Source: Actinoplanes derwentensis (GTDB lineage Bacteria; Actinomycetota; Actinomycetes; Mycobacteriales; Micromonosporaceae). From it: a stretch of 64,000 bases of DNA. The stretch spans positions 8,022,001-8,086,000 of the forward strand of contig NZ_LT629758.1 in assembly GCF_900104725.1 (NCBI RefSeq), read 5' to 3'. Both the position numbers and the translations under genes were made by a program. Shown piece by piece: positions 35,628 through 44,945 of this stretch. The notes under the pieces are model-generated. The model was not told the origin of the DNA. It made no database searches and saw nothing but the letters and a program-made list of their open reading frames with translations. The number at the start of each line of letters is the position of its first letter. Position 1 is the first letter of the stretch.

Positions 35628-35976
35628 CGATCAACACCCTTTTCTGGTACGGATCGTCGCCCTTCACTGAACGTGGCGGTCGCCGCGAGAGGGCGGCCCC
35701 TCACGACCGACGGCGCGGCCGCCGGGCGTGAGCGATCCCTTCCGATCGATCACTTCACCTTGATGGTGACCGTGGTGCTGTTCGCGGTGCCGTTGTAGGC
35801 GCCATCGGCCCGGTAGGCGGTGGTTGACCACCGGCTTCACCGTGGGCCGCCACACGCCCTTGGCGTCGGTCTTGACCGTGGCGACGCCGTACAGCCATTG
35901 TCGAATCCCCGGTCAGTCATCGATGACGGTGAGACGATAGCGGATCGACGTGAACGGCCCTATCGATGTTCCGAGG
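35628..35976. other. Gene-free stretch with a broken coding remnant
   Basis: 349 bases between the kinase gene and the carboxylase gene. The only coding signal is the minus-strand remnant listed separately. ORFs on both strands here are short and lack family features. Confidence 0.5.
35750..35905 (-). pseudogene. Remnant of a secreted Ig-like domain protein (frameshifted)
   Basis: The minus strand reads YGVATVKTDAKGVWRPTVKPVVN, then after a one-base frameshift TAYRADGAYNGTANSTTVTIKVK and a stop at 35750-35752. The joined sequence looks like the last Ig-like or fibronectin-like beta-sandwich of an extracellular actinobacterial protein. No start codon or upstream domain is left, so I read it as a decayed 3' fragment. 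The domain class is inferred from the strand pattern. Confidence 0.45.
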
Positions 35977-37983
35977 TCATTCCGGGTCGAGCACGGCCAA
36001 TAGTTCCCCAGTGTCCACTTCGGCGCCCGGCTGGACCGGCACGGACGACACGACACCGGCCGCGGGGGCGTGGACCGGGTGTTCCAGCTTCATCGCCTCC
36101 AGGGTGAGCAGCAGTTCGCCGGCCCGGACCCGCTGGCCGGGGACCACCAGGACGCGGCGGACGGCCCCGGGCAACGGAGCGATCAGCGACGATTCGACGG
36201 CTTCGGGGGCCGGCAGCGGGAACCGGGAGATCTCGCGAAGGGTGACCGAACCTTCCGGACTGTCGACGTAGGAGACCTCGCCGACCCGGTGGACGTGGAC
36301 GGCCAGGCGGATGCCCTGCACGTTGAGGACCACCCGGTCACTGTCGGCCTGGACCACGACCACGGGCGGGTGCTCGTCGTTCACCGGGGCGTGCCCGAGT
36401 CCGGCCAGGTCCAGTTCCTCGGGGTCGACGGCCCGGACCCACCAGCCGGCGAGTTCGCCGTGGCGGTTCATCCGGTAGCCGACCTCGACCGGGCCGGTCG
36501 GGCCGTCGTAGACCGCGTTCTGGGAGCCGGACGGCACGTTGCGCCAGCCGGACGGCAACGAGCTGAGCACGGGGGCGGCGGCGCGTCGGGCGGCGGCTCC
36601 GGCGAGAGCCGCGGCCAGGCAGGAGAGACGGACGGCGTCCACCGACGAGAGCAGCGGGGCGAAGACTTCGGGATGCCGATCGAGGAAACCGGTGTCGACC
36701 TCGCCGGCCCGGAAGGCATGGTGCCGCAGCACCCGGACCAGCAGGTCCCGGTTGGAGACGACACCGTGCAGGTGGGTACGGGCCAGCGCGGAGGCCAGCA
36801 TCCGGGCGGCTTCCTGGCGGCTCGGTGCCCAGGCGACCAGTTTCGCCAGCATCGGGTCGTGGTGCATGCCGATCACCGAGCCGTCGGTGACTCCGGCGTC
36901 CAGGCGCAGACCGGGCTGAGGCAGCGGGCGGAACTGGCCGGCGATGTCGGGTACCGCGAACTTGTGCAGGGTTCCGGTGGCCGGCAGCCAGGCGTAGGCC
37001 GGGTCCTCGGCGCAGACCCGCACCTCGATGGCGTGACCGCGGATCGGCGGCGGGCCCGGCATCGGCACGCTGCCACCTTCGGCGACCAGCAGTTGGAGAC
37101 GGACCAGGTCGTAGCCGGAGACACATTCGGTGACCGCGTGGTCGGCCTGCAGGGTCGGGGTCAGCTCCAGGAACCAGAAGTCGCCGTTCGGGTCGAGCAG
37201 GAACTCGACCGCACCGGCGCCGACGTAACCGAGGGCCCGGACCGCGACGATCGCCGCCCGGCACAGGTCCTCGCGCAGCGCCGGGTCGACCGCCGGTGAC
37301 GGGGTCTCCTCGACGATCTTCTGGTAGCGGCGCTGCACCGAGCATTCCCGCTCCCCGAACGGCACCACCGCGCCCTGGGCGTCGGCCAGGATCGGGACTT
37401 CGATGTGCCGGACGTTGCCGACGTACGGTTCGCAGAAGACGTCCCCGCCGACCTCGCGCCGGGTGGAGGCGACTGCTTCGGCGAGTGTCCCGGCGTCCCG
37501 GACCACCCGGATGCCGTGGCCGCCGCTGCCGGTCGCCGGTTTGATCAGCACCGGGAAAGAGGGCACCAGATCCGGATCGGTCCAGGTCGGCAGGACCGGC
37601 ACCTGCGCCTCGGCGACCAGCCGCTTCGTCTCGATCTTGGCGACCAGGGTACGCAGCGTGGCCGGCGGCGGGCCGACCCAGATCATCCCGGCGTCCACGA
37701 CCGCCTGGGCGAACCCGGGGTCCTCGGCGAGCATCCCGGTGCCCGGGTGCACGGCGTTGGCTCCGGCCCGCTGGGCGGCCGCGATCAGCGCCCCGGTCTG
37801 CAGGTAGGTCGCCGACTGGGTGTTGCCGGGCAGATGAACCGCGTAGTCGGCCTCGATCACGTGCGGCGCGTCGGTGTCGACGTCGGAGTAGACGGCGACC
37901 GTCTCGATGCCGACCAGCCTGCATGTGGCGAAGACCCGGCGCGCGACCTCACCGCGGTCGGCCACCAGAAGTCGTCGGATCAC
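35977..37983 (-). CDS. Biotin carboxylase/BCCP fusion (acyl-CoA carboxylase alpha-like), deviant catalytic site
   Basis: A 668-residue protein. It has a biotin carboxylase N-domain (MIRRLLVADRGEVARRVFA), ATP-grasp (KPATGSGGHGIRVV at about 148-161), a C-domain and a C-terminal biotinyl domain with EAMKLEHP (Lys632). It differs from active enzymes where the catalytic segment EMNTRLQVEH is expected: here it is ELTPTLQADH (273-282), so the usual Asn, Arg and Glu are Thr, Thr and Asp. The HQK of the bicarbonate site is YQK. GTG 37983 is favoured by an AAAGG ribosome-binding site. It follows the transferase gene by 11 nt. Activity is doubtful; biotinylation should be possible. Confidence 0.85.
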   Translation of the reverse strand: MIRRLLVADRGEVARRVFATCRLVGIETVAVYSDVDTDAPHVIEADYAVHLPGNTQSATYLQTGALIAAAQRAGANAVHPGTGMLAEDPGFAQAVVDAGMIWVGPPPATLRTLVAKIETKRLVAEAQVPVLPTWTDPDLVPSFPVLIKPATGSGGHGIRVVRDAGTLAEAVASTRREVGGDVFCEPYVGNVRHIEVPILADAQGAVVPFGERECSVQRRYQKIVEETPSPAVDPALREDLCRAAIVAVRALGYVGAGAVEFLLDPNGDFWFLELTPTLQADHAVTECVSGYDLVRLQLLVAEGGSVPMPGPPPIRGHAIEVRVCAEDPAYAWLPATGTLHKFAVPDIAGQFRPLPQPGLRLDAGVTDGSVIGMHHDPMLAKLVAWAPSRQEAARMLASALARTHLHGVVSNRDLLVRVLRHHAFRAGEVDTGFLDRHPEVFAPLLSSVDAVRLSCLAAALAGAAARRAAAPVLSSLPSGWRNVPSGSQNAVYDGPTGPVEVGYRMNRHGELAGWWVRAVDPEELDLAGLGHAPVNDEHPPVVVVQADSDRVVLNVQGIRLAVHVHRVGEVSYVDSPEGSVTLREISRFPLPAPEAVESSLIAPLPGAVRRVLVVPGQRVRAGELLLTLEAMKLEHPVHAPAAGVVSSVPVQPGAEVDTGELLAVLDPE

Positions 37984-37994
37984 TGGTCTACCTT

Positions 37995-39341
37995 TCAAGG
38001 TCGGAACACACCGACGTGGCCGGCGCCTTCCACGGCCGCGCTGTGCACGGCGGAGAGGCAGAGGCCGAGGACCGTACGGGTGTCGCGGGGATCGATGACA
38101 CCGTCGTCGGCCGGCGTGGCACCGACAGCGGGCCAACTGAATCGGAAACGGGGCTCGTCGGTGCGTTCGCCGGTGGCGTCGCCGACCGTGAGAGCCAGGT
38201 GCGGCACGGTGGACCGGGCGATGGCATGTGCCATCGGGGCGTCATGCACGTCGTCCGCCGTACCGTTCAACGGCGCCCCCGTGTGGCGGAGGAAGAGCAG
38301 CGGCGTCGCCGTGGCGTTCGCCACGTGCAGAAAATGCACCACTTTCTGAGCTTCGACCACCGAACAGGAGCGGATCGGGGCGGCGAGCACGCCGATCGGA
38401 TATCCGTGCAATTCGCCCCACCCGGCCACCAGTGCGGTGCCGTGGCCGGGCTTGAACTCGTCGAAGTCGCTGTCGTCGAGGATCCGGGCGAACACCTCGC
38501 GGGCGTCGAACCCGGCCGGATCGGTGGCGGCCAGGGTGAGCAGGCCCTCCGGGGTGTGCCGGGGTGGCCGGGGCCGGATGGTCCGGGGTGGCGGGCCGTG
38601 TTTGCGCCAGTTGAGCCGGCGCACACTTTGCCGGGCCAGCCGCAGACCGTCCCGCTCGTCTTCGGCCAGTTGATCGGCGGGCCCGTCCGGACCGGCCGGC
38701 ACGACCGGGGTGGCCCGCACGTCGACGCTGGTGTGACCGTTTATCGGCTGCGGGTGGATCGTCAGCACCTTGGCATGACCACGGACCCGGATCGTGTAGT
38801 CGCAGAGCGCCGGCAGATAGGCCGCGTCCCCGGTGGCGGCCCCGAAGACCACGCAGATCGAGGGCACCCGCTCCGGAGGGAAGAGACCACCGGCCGCGCC
38901 CGGGTCACCCGCCGACTCGACCAGGCCGACCATCGGCAGCCGGTTCACCGAGGCGATCGTGGTGGCCCGCCGGATCTTCTCCACCGTGTACGGGTTGACC
39001 GCACCCTCGTTCACGGTCGGATCGTTCGCCACCACCACACATTCGACGCCTTCGACCACGCCGATGCCGGTGACCACACTCGCCCCGACCGGGTACTCCG
39101 AGCCGCGGGCCGCGACCGGGCACAGTTCCAGGAACGGGCTGTCCTGGTCGAGCAGCATCTCGATGCGCTCGCGGGGCAGCAGTTTGCCGCGCGCGTGATG
39201 CCGGGTCACGTTCTTCTCGCCGCCACCGGCCCGCGCCTCGTCGAGGGCGGACTCCAGATCGGCCAGGAGCTCCAGAGTCGTACTGCGCCCCTGAAGGTAG
39301 GCGGGGTCACGCGGGTCCAGCGTGGTGTCGAGCACGGTCAT
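37995..39341 (-). CDS. Carboxyltransferase-like protein (acyl-CoA carboxylase beta-like), deviant
   Basis: A 448-residue protein resembling the MCC/PCC carboxyltransferase fold (RHHARGKLLPRERIEMLLD, DDGVIDPRDTRTVLGLCLSA), but about 80 residues shorter than usual. The oxyanion-hole glycines appear lost in both halves: TAGGAYVPAM reads ATGDAAYLPAL (169-179), and the SFGAGNYGM region reads VGDATGERTDEPRF (386-399). A Pro/Arg-rich insertion at about 243-265 separates the halves. ATG 39341 has a GGCGAG upstream; the frame is open to 39407. It is the first gene of a two-gene operon with the biotin carboxylase. The deviations are judged against family sequences from memory. Confidence 0.8.
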   Translation of the reverse strand: MTVLDTTLDPRDPAYLQGRSTTLELLADLESALDEARAGGGEKNVTRHHARGKLLPRERIEMLLDQDSPFLELCPVAARGSEYPVGASVVTGIGVVEGVECVVVANDPTVNEGAVNPYTVEKIRRATTIASVNRLPMVGLVESAGDPGAAGGLFPPERVPSICVVFGAATGDAAYLPALCDYTIRVRGHAKVLTIHPQPINGHTSVDVRATPVVPAGPDGPADQLAEDERDGLRLARQSVRRLNWRKHGPPPRTIRPRPPRHTPEGLLTLAATDPAGFDAREVFARILDDSDFDEFKPGHGTALVAGWGELHGYPIGVLAAPIRSCSVVEAQKVVHFLHVANATATPLLFLRHTGAPLNGTADDVHDAPMAHAIARSTVPHLALTVGDATGERTDEPRFRFSWPAVGATPADDGVIDPRDTRTVLGLCLSAVHSAAVEGAGHVGVFRP

Positions 39342-39461
39342 CTCGCCACACCCCTGCCTGCCTTCAATGCCGCGCCCTTCCCGTTCCTGCCGATGCCTCT
39401 CGGCCACCTCCGTAACGAGTGGCTAAGGGGATGCGACACGGACCGGTGTAACGGCACGACT

Positions 39462-39489
39462 CAGGGGCTGTCCGAAAGGACAGCCCCTG
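39462..39489. terminator. Hairpin terminator with GAAA tetraloop
   Basis: Perfect 12-bp stem (39462-39473 and 39478-39489) closed by GAAA, 11 nt beyond the crp stop (minus). It has no T-run. Confidence 0.75.
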
Positions 39490-39500
39490 GAAAGCAGTGG

Positions 39501-40178
39501 TCAGACGCGGGCGCGGCGGGCCAGGCGCTCCGGGTCCAGGATGATCACGCTCTTGCCGTCGAGGCGCAGCCAGGCGCGTGAGGCGAAGTCGGCGAGCGCC
39601 TTGTTGACCGTCTCGCGGGAGGCGCCGACGAGCTGCGCCAGCTCCTCCTGAGTGAGGTCGTGCGTCACCCGAAGGACACCGCCGTCCCGGGTGCCGAACC
39701 GGCCCGCCATCTGCAGCAGGTTCTTCGCGACGCGACCGGGCACGTCGGTGAAGATCAGGTCGGCGAGTGCGTCGTTGGTGCGGCGCAGCCGGCGGGCGAG
39801 CACGCGGAGCAACTGCTCGGCGATCTCCGGCCGGTTGTTCAGCCACGGGCGCAGCGACGACTTCTTCAATCGGGCCAGCCGGCTGTCGGTCACCGCGGTC
39901 GCGGTGGCCGTGCGCGGACCCGGGTCGAACAGGGACAGCTCACCGAGCATGTCCGACGGCCCCATGATGGAGACGAGGTTCTGCCGACCGTCAGCGGCCC
40001 GGCGTCCGAGCTTGATCTTGCCGGACAGAACGATATACAGGCTGTCGCCGGCCTCGCCCTCGTTGAAGACCACGTCGCCCTTACGGACTTCGATCGTGTC
40101 CATCTCCTTGGCGAGCGCCTCTGCGGCTTCCGGGTCTACTCCCTGGAAGATTCCGCTGCGAGCCAGTACCTCATCCAT
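39501..40178 (-). CDS. crp: cAMP-responsive Crp/Fnr-type transcription regulator
   Basis: 225 residues and very close to mycobacterial Crp (Rv3676) and GlxR. The cyclic nucleotide pocket carries [17 protein letters not shown] with the phosphate-binding Arg. The C-terminal helix-turn-helix is [24 protein letters not shown]. It should bind cAMP and regulate carbon and respiratory genes. ATG 40178 has a GGAGGTG ribosome-binding site, so I reject the longer frame to 40202. It is divergent from the CapA-like gene. A class III adenylate cyclase is encoded about 5 kb away. Confidence 0.95.
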   Translation of the reverse strand: MDEVLARSGIFQGVDPEAAEALAKEMDTIEVRKGDVVFNEGEAGDSLYIVLSGKIKLGRRAADGRQNLVSIMGPSDMLGELSLFDPGPRTATATAVTDSRLARLKKSSLRPWLNNRPEIAEQLLRVLARRLRRTNDALADLIFTDVPGRVAKNLLQMAGRFGTRDGGVLRVTHDLTQEELAQLVGASRETVNKALADFASRAWLRLDGKSVIILDPERLARRARV

Positions 40179-40383
40179 CGCCGCACCTCCGAAAACGCGC
40201 AACGTCTGCGCTCGATCAGTCTAGGCGCACGCGGGCGGGAAACGGGCGGCCACCCCTTGATCCAGATACTGGACGGTAACAGGTTCGCCATGACAGCCGG
40301 TGACAATTCAGCGGTCCGGGCATATCAGGACGGGCCTTTCGTCTGTCGATTCCGCTTGCGTTCCGACGGTATCGTCCGCGTCG

Positions 40384-41553
40384 ATGAATTCGCACCCCCC
40401 AGCCCATCGTACGAAACGTTCAGCACTCGGCGTCACGATTGCCGTTGCTGTCCTTATTGGCGCCGGTTTGGGGGGATGTTCCCTGGTTAGCCCGGGCGAT
40501 GAGGCGCCGGTTTGGAACGCGCCGTCCGGATCGTCCCCCTCCGCCGCCGACGGCTCCGCGCCGACCGAGGAGTCCGCCGAGGTCGAATCGATCAGCCTCT
40601 CCGCCACCGGCGACATCATCATGGGCGACGCCCCGAACCGGTTGCCCGCCCGCGACGGCGACGGGTTCTTCGACTCGGTGGCGTCCAGCCTCACGGCCGA
40701 TCTGGTGATGGGCAACCTCGAACAGCCGCTCACCGGCGACACCGGCACCTCCAAGTGCGGAACGCCGAAACGGCCAAACTGCTTCGCCTTCCGGTCGCCG
40801 CCGGCCTATGCCGGGCACCTGAAGGAGGCCGGGTTCCAGTTGCTCAACACGGCCAACAACCACTCCAAGGACTACGGCCCTCAGGGCTACGAGAACACCG
40901 TGACCGCTCTGGAGGGCGCCGGGCTCGAACACACCGGGGCCGAGGACCAGATCACCGTCGTGGACGTCAAGGGTGTCAAGGTGGCGGTGGTGGGCTTCTC
41001 GCCGTACGCCGGTGCCAACAACCTGAACGACCTGTCCGCCGCGGCCACCGTGATCAAGAAGGCCGCCGAACAGGCCGATCTCGTCGTGGTCCAGGTGCAC
41101 ATGGGTGCCGAGGGCTCGGACAAGACCCACGTGAAGGCCGGCAACGAGCTGTACTTCGGGGAGAACCGGGGCAACCCGATCAAGTTCAGCCGGACCGTCA
41201 TCGACGCCGGTGCCGACCTGGTCGTCGGGCACGGGCCGCACGTGCTCCGGGGCATGGAGTTCTACCAGGGCAAACTGATCGCTTACAGCCTCGGCAACTT
41301 CGCCGGTGGCGGGCGCACCCTCTCTCGCGACGGTGTCCTGAAGTACTCCGGGGTACTGCACGTGTCGCTCACCAAGGACGGCTCGTTCACCGGCGGGAAG
41401 TTCGTCTCCACGTACCTCAACGATCTCGGTGTCCCCACCCTGGACAAGACGAATGAGCGCGGCCGGAAGATGGTCGCCGACCTGTCCGAGGCCGACTTCG
41501 ACGCCACCGGTGCGGTGATCGGGGCGGACGGGAGCATCAAGGCCCCGGCGTGA
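40384..41553 (+). CDS. CapA-family lipoprotein (poly-gamma-glutamate synthesis-like metallophosphatase fold)
   Basis: A 389-residue lipoprotein. The signal peptide ends GAGLGGC (Cys32). After an acidic/Ser/Pro linker the PGA_cap domain begins SATGDIIMGDAPNR and contains MGNLEQPLTGD, LNTANNHSKDYG, VVQVHMGAEGSDK, VGHGPHVLRGMEFYQGK and IAYSLGNFAGGG, all hallmarks of the CapA fold (metal-dependent phosphatase-like). In Bacillus CapA anchors polyglutamate; in actinobacteria the role is not established. ATG 40384 is preferred to TTG/GTG candidates further upstream, which would lengthen the signal peptide. It faces crp across 205 bp. Confidence 0.88.
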   Translation: MNSHPPAHRTKRSALGVTIAVAVLIGAGLGGCSLVSPGDEAPVWNAPSGSSPSAADGSAPTEESAEVESISLSATGDIIMGDAPNRLPARDGDGFFDSVASSLTADLVMGNLEQPLTGDTGTSKCGTPKRPNCFAFRSPPAYAGHLKEAGFQLLNTANNHSKDYGPQGYENTVTALEGAGLEHTGAEDQITVVDVKGVKVAVVGFSPYAGANNLNDLSAAATVIKKAAEQADLVVVQVHMGAEGSDKTHVKAGNELYFGENRGNPIKFSRTVIDAGADLVVGHGPHVLRGMEFYQGKLIAYSLGNFAGGGRTLSRDGVLKYSGVLHVSLTKDGSFTGGKFVSTYLNDLGVPTLDKTNERGRKMVADLSEADFDATGAVIGADGSIKAPA

Positions 41554-41559
41554 CCGACG

Positions 41560-41565
41560 TACTCT
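41560..41565 (+). promoter_or_regulatory. -10 element for nth (leaderless)
   Basis: TACTCT, 6 nt before GTG 41572, just after the CapA-like stop. No ribosome-binding site. Confidence 0.5.
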
Positions 41566-41571
41566 TTACCG

Positions 41572-42492
41572 GTGACCCGACCGAGCGCAGCGACTCTCGC
41601 ACCGAAGCGCTTCGCGGGAGAGACGGTGCTGGGGCGCAAGCGCCGGGCCCGCAAGATGGCCCGCGAGCTCGCTGAGACACACCCCGACGCGCACTGCGAG
41701 CTGGATTTCACCGATCCGCTCGAGCTGGCCGTCGCGACGATCCTCTCGGCGCAGACCACCGACGTGCGGGTCAACCAGGTGACTCCGGAGCTGTTCCGGC
41801 GCTACCGGACCGCGGCCGACTACGCCGGTGCGGACCGGGCCGAGATGGAGACGATCCTCCGGCCGACCGGATTCTTCCGGGCCAAGACCAACTCGCTGAT
41901 CGGGCTCGGTCAGGCCCTGCTGGAGCGGCACGACGGGCAGATCCCGCGCAAGCTCGACCAGTTGGTGAAACTGCCCGGCATCGGCCGGAAGACCGCGAAC
42001 GTGGTGCTGGGCAACGCCTTCGGGGTTCCGGGCATCACCGTGGACACCCACTTCCGGCGGCTCACCAACCGGTTCGGGTGGGTCGACGAGCAGGACGAAG
42101 TGAAGATCGAGTTCCTGATCGCGGCCATGATCGAGAAACGCGACTGGACCATGCTGTCGCACCGGGTGATCTTCCATGGGCGTCGGGTCTGCCACTCGCG
42201 GACCCCCGCCTGCGGGGCTTGCACGCTGGCTGCCATGTGCCCGTCGTACGGGACCGGGCCCACCGAGGCTGCGCCTGCGGCGAAACTGCTCAAGGGTCCG
42301 CGGGCACGCGAGCTGGCGGTGGCCGCCGGGGTCGACCCCGATCTGGTCCCGGTCGCCGCGCTCTCGCTTCCGTCGTCCGACGTCGACCCGTCGTCCGGCG
42401 CTGGTTCGCTGTCCGGCGCCGAATTGTCTTCGTCTGGCGTCGCTGGCTCCTCTCCGGCTGATGATGCCGACCCGGCTCCGGAGCTGCTGTGA
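41572..42492 (+). CDS. nth: Endonuclease III
   Basis: A 306-residue DNA glycosylase/AP lyase removing oxidised pyrimidines. The helix-hairpin-helix is [14 protein letters not shown] with the catalytic Lys, the catalytic Asp lies in [11 protein letters not shown], and the [4Fe-4S] site has four Cys ([17 protein letters not shown]). The last 60 residues are a Ser/Pro/Ala-rich extension not seen in most Nth proteins. GTG 41572 is preceded by a -10-like hexamer rather than a Shine-Dalgarno. It is coupled by GTGA to the TlpA gene. Position corresponds to Rv3674c. Confidence 0.95.
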   Translation: MTRPSAATLAPKRFAGETVLGRKRRARKMARELAETHPDAHCELDFTDPLELAVATILSAQTTDVRVNQVTPELFRRYRTAADYAGADRAEMETILRPTGFFRAKTNSLIGLGQALLERHDGQIPRKLDQLVKLPGIGRKTANVVLGNAFGVPGITVDTHFRRLTNRFGWVDEQDEVKIEFLIAAMIEKRDWTMLSHRVIFHGRRVCHSRTPACGACTLAAMCPSYGTGPTEAAPAAKLLKGPRARELAVAAGVDPDLVPVAALSLPSSDVDPSSGAGSLSGAELSSSGVAGSSPADDADPAPELL

Positions 42493-43028
42493 TTCGACGG
42501 CTTGCGGCGCTGGCCGTGCTTGCGGCGCTGGCCGGCTGCACGGCCGCGGTCGAACCGGAGACACCGTCGCCGTTCGCCGCGTGTGACGGCCTGACCGGCG
42601 GCACCACCAAGTCCGAGATTCCGGATATTTCGCTGAGCTGCTTCACCGGCGGCGCCGAGGTGCGGCTGCGTGACCTCCCCACCCCCGCTGTGATCAACAT
42701 CTGGGGTTCCTGGTGCGGCCCCTGTCGCGAGGAGCTTCCGGTCTTCCAAGGACTCGCCGACCGAGCCGACGGCCGGTTCACCGTGATCGGCGTCGACACC
42801 AAGGACAGCCGTACGGCCGGGGCCGAATTCGCCGCCGACAAGAGTGTCAGTTTTCCGACTCTCTTCGATCCGGAGATGACGTTCGCCAACAAGCTCGGGG
42901 CGACGATGCTGCCCGCCACCGTCTTCATCGATGCCGACGGGGGAATGTACGTGCATCGCGCGTCCATGGACGTCGATCAGTTGATCGAACAGGTGCGGAA
43001 ACACATCGGCGTTACGGTGACCCGATGA
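42489..43028 (+). CDS. TlpA/ResA-like thioredoxin-fold lipoprotein
   Basis: A 179-residue lipoprotein. The signal ends LAALAGC (Cys17). The thioredoxin-fold domain has the redox motif WCGPC ([20 protein letters not shown]), the cis-Pro loop TMLPATVFI and a terminal helix. It may reduce disulfides outside the membrane, for example in cytochrome c maturation. Two further Cys (FAACDG and LSCFTGG) lie before the active site. The GTG start overlaps nth, and the stop overlaps the NUDIX gene (ATGA). Matches Rv3673c in position. Confidence 0.9.
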   Translation: MIRRLAALAVLAALAGCTAAVEPETPSPFAACDGLTGGTTKSEIPDISLSCFTGGAEVRLRDLPTPAVINIWGSWCGPCREELPVFQGLADRADGRFTVIGVDTKDSRTAGAEFAADKSVSFPTLFDPEMTFANKLGATMLPATVFIDADGGMYVHRASMDVDQLIEQVRKHIGVTVTR

Positions 43029-43738
43029 GCCGGGGTGAGGTTCTACGGCGTCCCGACGACCTGCCTGACTGGTTCGAGCCGCTGCTCACCAGGGTCGGCG
43101 AGTGCCGGTCCGAGGACTTCACCGCCCTGCGCAAACCGGTCGGCTCCGGTGGCCGGGCCAGCGCGGTCCTGGTGCTGCTCGGCGAGGACTCCACCGGGCA
43201 GCCGGAGCTGCTGATCCTGCAGCGGGCCGCGACCATGCGAAACCACGCCGGCCAGGTGGCCTTCCCCGGCGGTGCCACCGACCCGGAGGACGCCGACGCC
43301 TCAGCCACCGCGCTGCGCGAGGCCAGCGAGGAAGTCGGGCTCGACCCGTCGTCGGCCGAGGTGCTGGCACTCCTGCCGGACATGTGGATCCCGGTCAGCG
43401 GCTTCGTCGTCACTCCGGTTCTGGCCTGGTGGCGCAAGCCGCACACGGTTTCCCCGTTGCAGGCGACCGAAGTCGCGCATGTCGACAGACTGCCGATCAG
43501 TGAACTGGCCGACCCGCAGAACCGTATCCGGGTGCGACATCTGAGCGGTTGGATCGGACCCGCGTTCCAGGTCCGGGGACTGCTCGTCTGGGGTTTCACG
43601 GCAGGGGTGATCGCGGCATTGCTGGACATGGCGGGTTGGTCGATCCCCTGGGACGCGGGCCGTGTCGTCGATCTGCCCGACGCCACCGCGCCCGTACCAG
43701 CCGCTCGTGGCGGTGCACCCGACGAGGTGGTGCCGTGA
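43025..43738 (+). CDS. NUDIX hydrolase, CoA-pyrophosphatase-like (Rv3672c-like)
   Basis: A 237-residue NUDIX protein. The motif ILQRAATMRNHAGQVAFPGG resembles the CoA pyrophosphatase (NudL/CoAse) pattern, and the NUDIX box contains REASEEVGL, although the first Glu of the classic box is Ala in my alignment. CoA hydrolysis is inferred, not shown. ATG 43025 overlaps the TlpA stop; the longer frame to 42713 is a shadow inside the TlpA gene. The last 40 residues are divergent. Followed by marP after 28 nt. Confidence 0.85.
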   Translation: MSRGEVLRRPDDLPDWFEPLLTRVGECRSEDFTALRKPVGSGGRASAVLVLLGEDSTGQPELLILQRAATMRNHAGQVAFPGGATDPEDADASATALREASEEVGLDPSSAEVLALLPDMWIPVSGFVVTPVLAWWRKPHTVSPLQATEVAHVDRLPISELADPQNRIRVRHLSGWIGPAFQVRGLLVWGFTAGVIAALLDMAGWSIPWDAGRVVDLPDATAPVPAARGGAPDEVVP

Positions 43739-43754
43739 GCTGGCCCCCGACTTC

Positions 43755-43760
43755 TACGCT
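43755..43760 (+). promoter_or_regulatory. -10 element for marP (leaderless)
   Basis: TACGCT, 6 nt before GTG 43767, in the short gap after the NUDIX gene. Confidence 0.5.
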
Positions 43761-43766
43761 GAGTGA

Positions 43767-44945
43767 GTGCCCGTGGTCGATGTACTCCTGATCCTGCTCA
43801 TGGTGCTGTTCGCGATCAGCGGATATCGCCAGGGCTTCGTCATCGGCGCGCTGTCGCTCGGTGGGTTCTTCAGCGGTGTGCTGATCGGCCTCCAGCTCGG
43901 CCCGCTGCTCGCCCGCCAGTTCGAGAACGGCACGGTACGGCTCGTCGTCGCGCTCGGTGTCATCCTCGTGCTCGCGGTGCTCGGGCAGACCCTGGCCGGG
44001 TGGCTCGGCACCAACCTGCGGCAGGTCATCGAGAGCCGGCCCCTGCAATACCTGGACGACGCCGGTGGCGCGCTCGTCTCGGTGATCGCCGTGCTGTTCG
44101 CGTCCTGGCTGGTGGCGGTGCCGTTCGGGTCGACGCCGTTCCCCGCGATCAACGCCGCGGTCCGGGACAGCGCCATCCTCGGTGGCGTCACCGAGCTGAT
44201 CCCCGACGAGGTGCGCGCCCTCTCGTCCGGTCTGCGCGACACCATCGACACCAACGGTTTCCCCGACGTCTTCGGCGGTCTGGCCCGCACCCAGGCCCGC
44301 GAGGTCGCCGCCCCCGACCCGGCACTTGCCGGTTCGAAGGTGGTCAAGGACTCACGCAGCTCGGTCCTGAAGATCCTCGGCTCCGCCCCCAGCTGCTCCC
44401 GCCGTATCGAGGGCACCGGTTTCGTCTACGCCCGCGAGCGCGTGATGACCAACGCGCACGTGGTCGCCGGAACCCGCGAGGTGGTGGTGGAGAGCGGCGA
44501 CCGTCAGCTGGAGGCCCGCGTCGTCGTCTACGACCCGAAGCGCGACCTGGCCGTCCTCTACGTGCCCGGCCTGCGCGCCCCGGTCATGGAGTTCGTCGCG
44601 AAACAGGCCGCGAGCGGCGCCAACGCGATCGTCCTCGGCTACCCGCAGGACGGCCCCTACGACGCCCAGTCCGCCCGCATCCGCGACATGAGCCGCATCA
44701 CCGGCCCGGACATCTACGAGTCCGGTGACGTGACCCGCGAGATCTACACGATCAAGTCCCTGGTCCGCAGCGGCAACTCCGGCGGCCCCCTGATCGACCC
44801 GTCCGGCAACGTGATCGGCGTGATCTTCGCGGCCGCCGCCGACGACAAATACGTCGGCTTCGCCCTGACCGCCGACGAGGCCTCCGGAGTAGCCGCCACC
44901 GGCCGAGCCAACACCCGAACCGTCCGAACCGGCGAGTGCGCCTAA
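43767..44945 (+). CDS. marP: MarP-like membrane serine protease (CvpA plus trypsin domain)
   Basis: 392 residues. The N-terminal half (about 1-115) has four membrane helices in a CvpA/colicin V-like domain. The extracytoplasmic half is a chymotrypsin-fold protease with His231 (TNAHVVAG), Asp260 (KRDLAVL) and Ser338 (RSGNSGGPLI). A Cys at the domain start (APSCSRR) and one at the end (GECA) could form the disulfide known from mycobacterial MarP. MarP (Rv3671c) is needed for acid and oxidative resistance in M. tuberculosis; here the same neighbours (NUDIX, TlpA, nth, crp) support the call. GTG 43767. Confidence 0.93.
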   Translation: MPVVDVLLILLMVLFAISGYRQGFVIGALSLGGFFSGVLIGLQLGPLLARQFENGTVRLVVALGVILVLAVLGQTLAGWLGTNLRQVIESRPLQYLDDAGGALVSVIAVLFASWLVAVPFGSTPFPAINAAVRDSAILGGVTELIPDEVRALSSGLRDTIDTNGFPDVFGGLARTQAREVAAPDPALAGSKVVKDSRSSVLKILGSAPSCSRRIEGTGFVYARERVMTNAHVVAGTREVVVESGDRQLEARVVVYDPKRDLAVLYVPGLRAPVMEFVAKQAASGANAIVLGYPQDGPYDAQSARIRDMSRITGPDIYESGDVTREIYTIKSLVRSGNSGGPLIDPSGNVIGVIFAAAADDKYVGFALTADEASGVAATGRANTRTVRTGECA

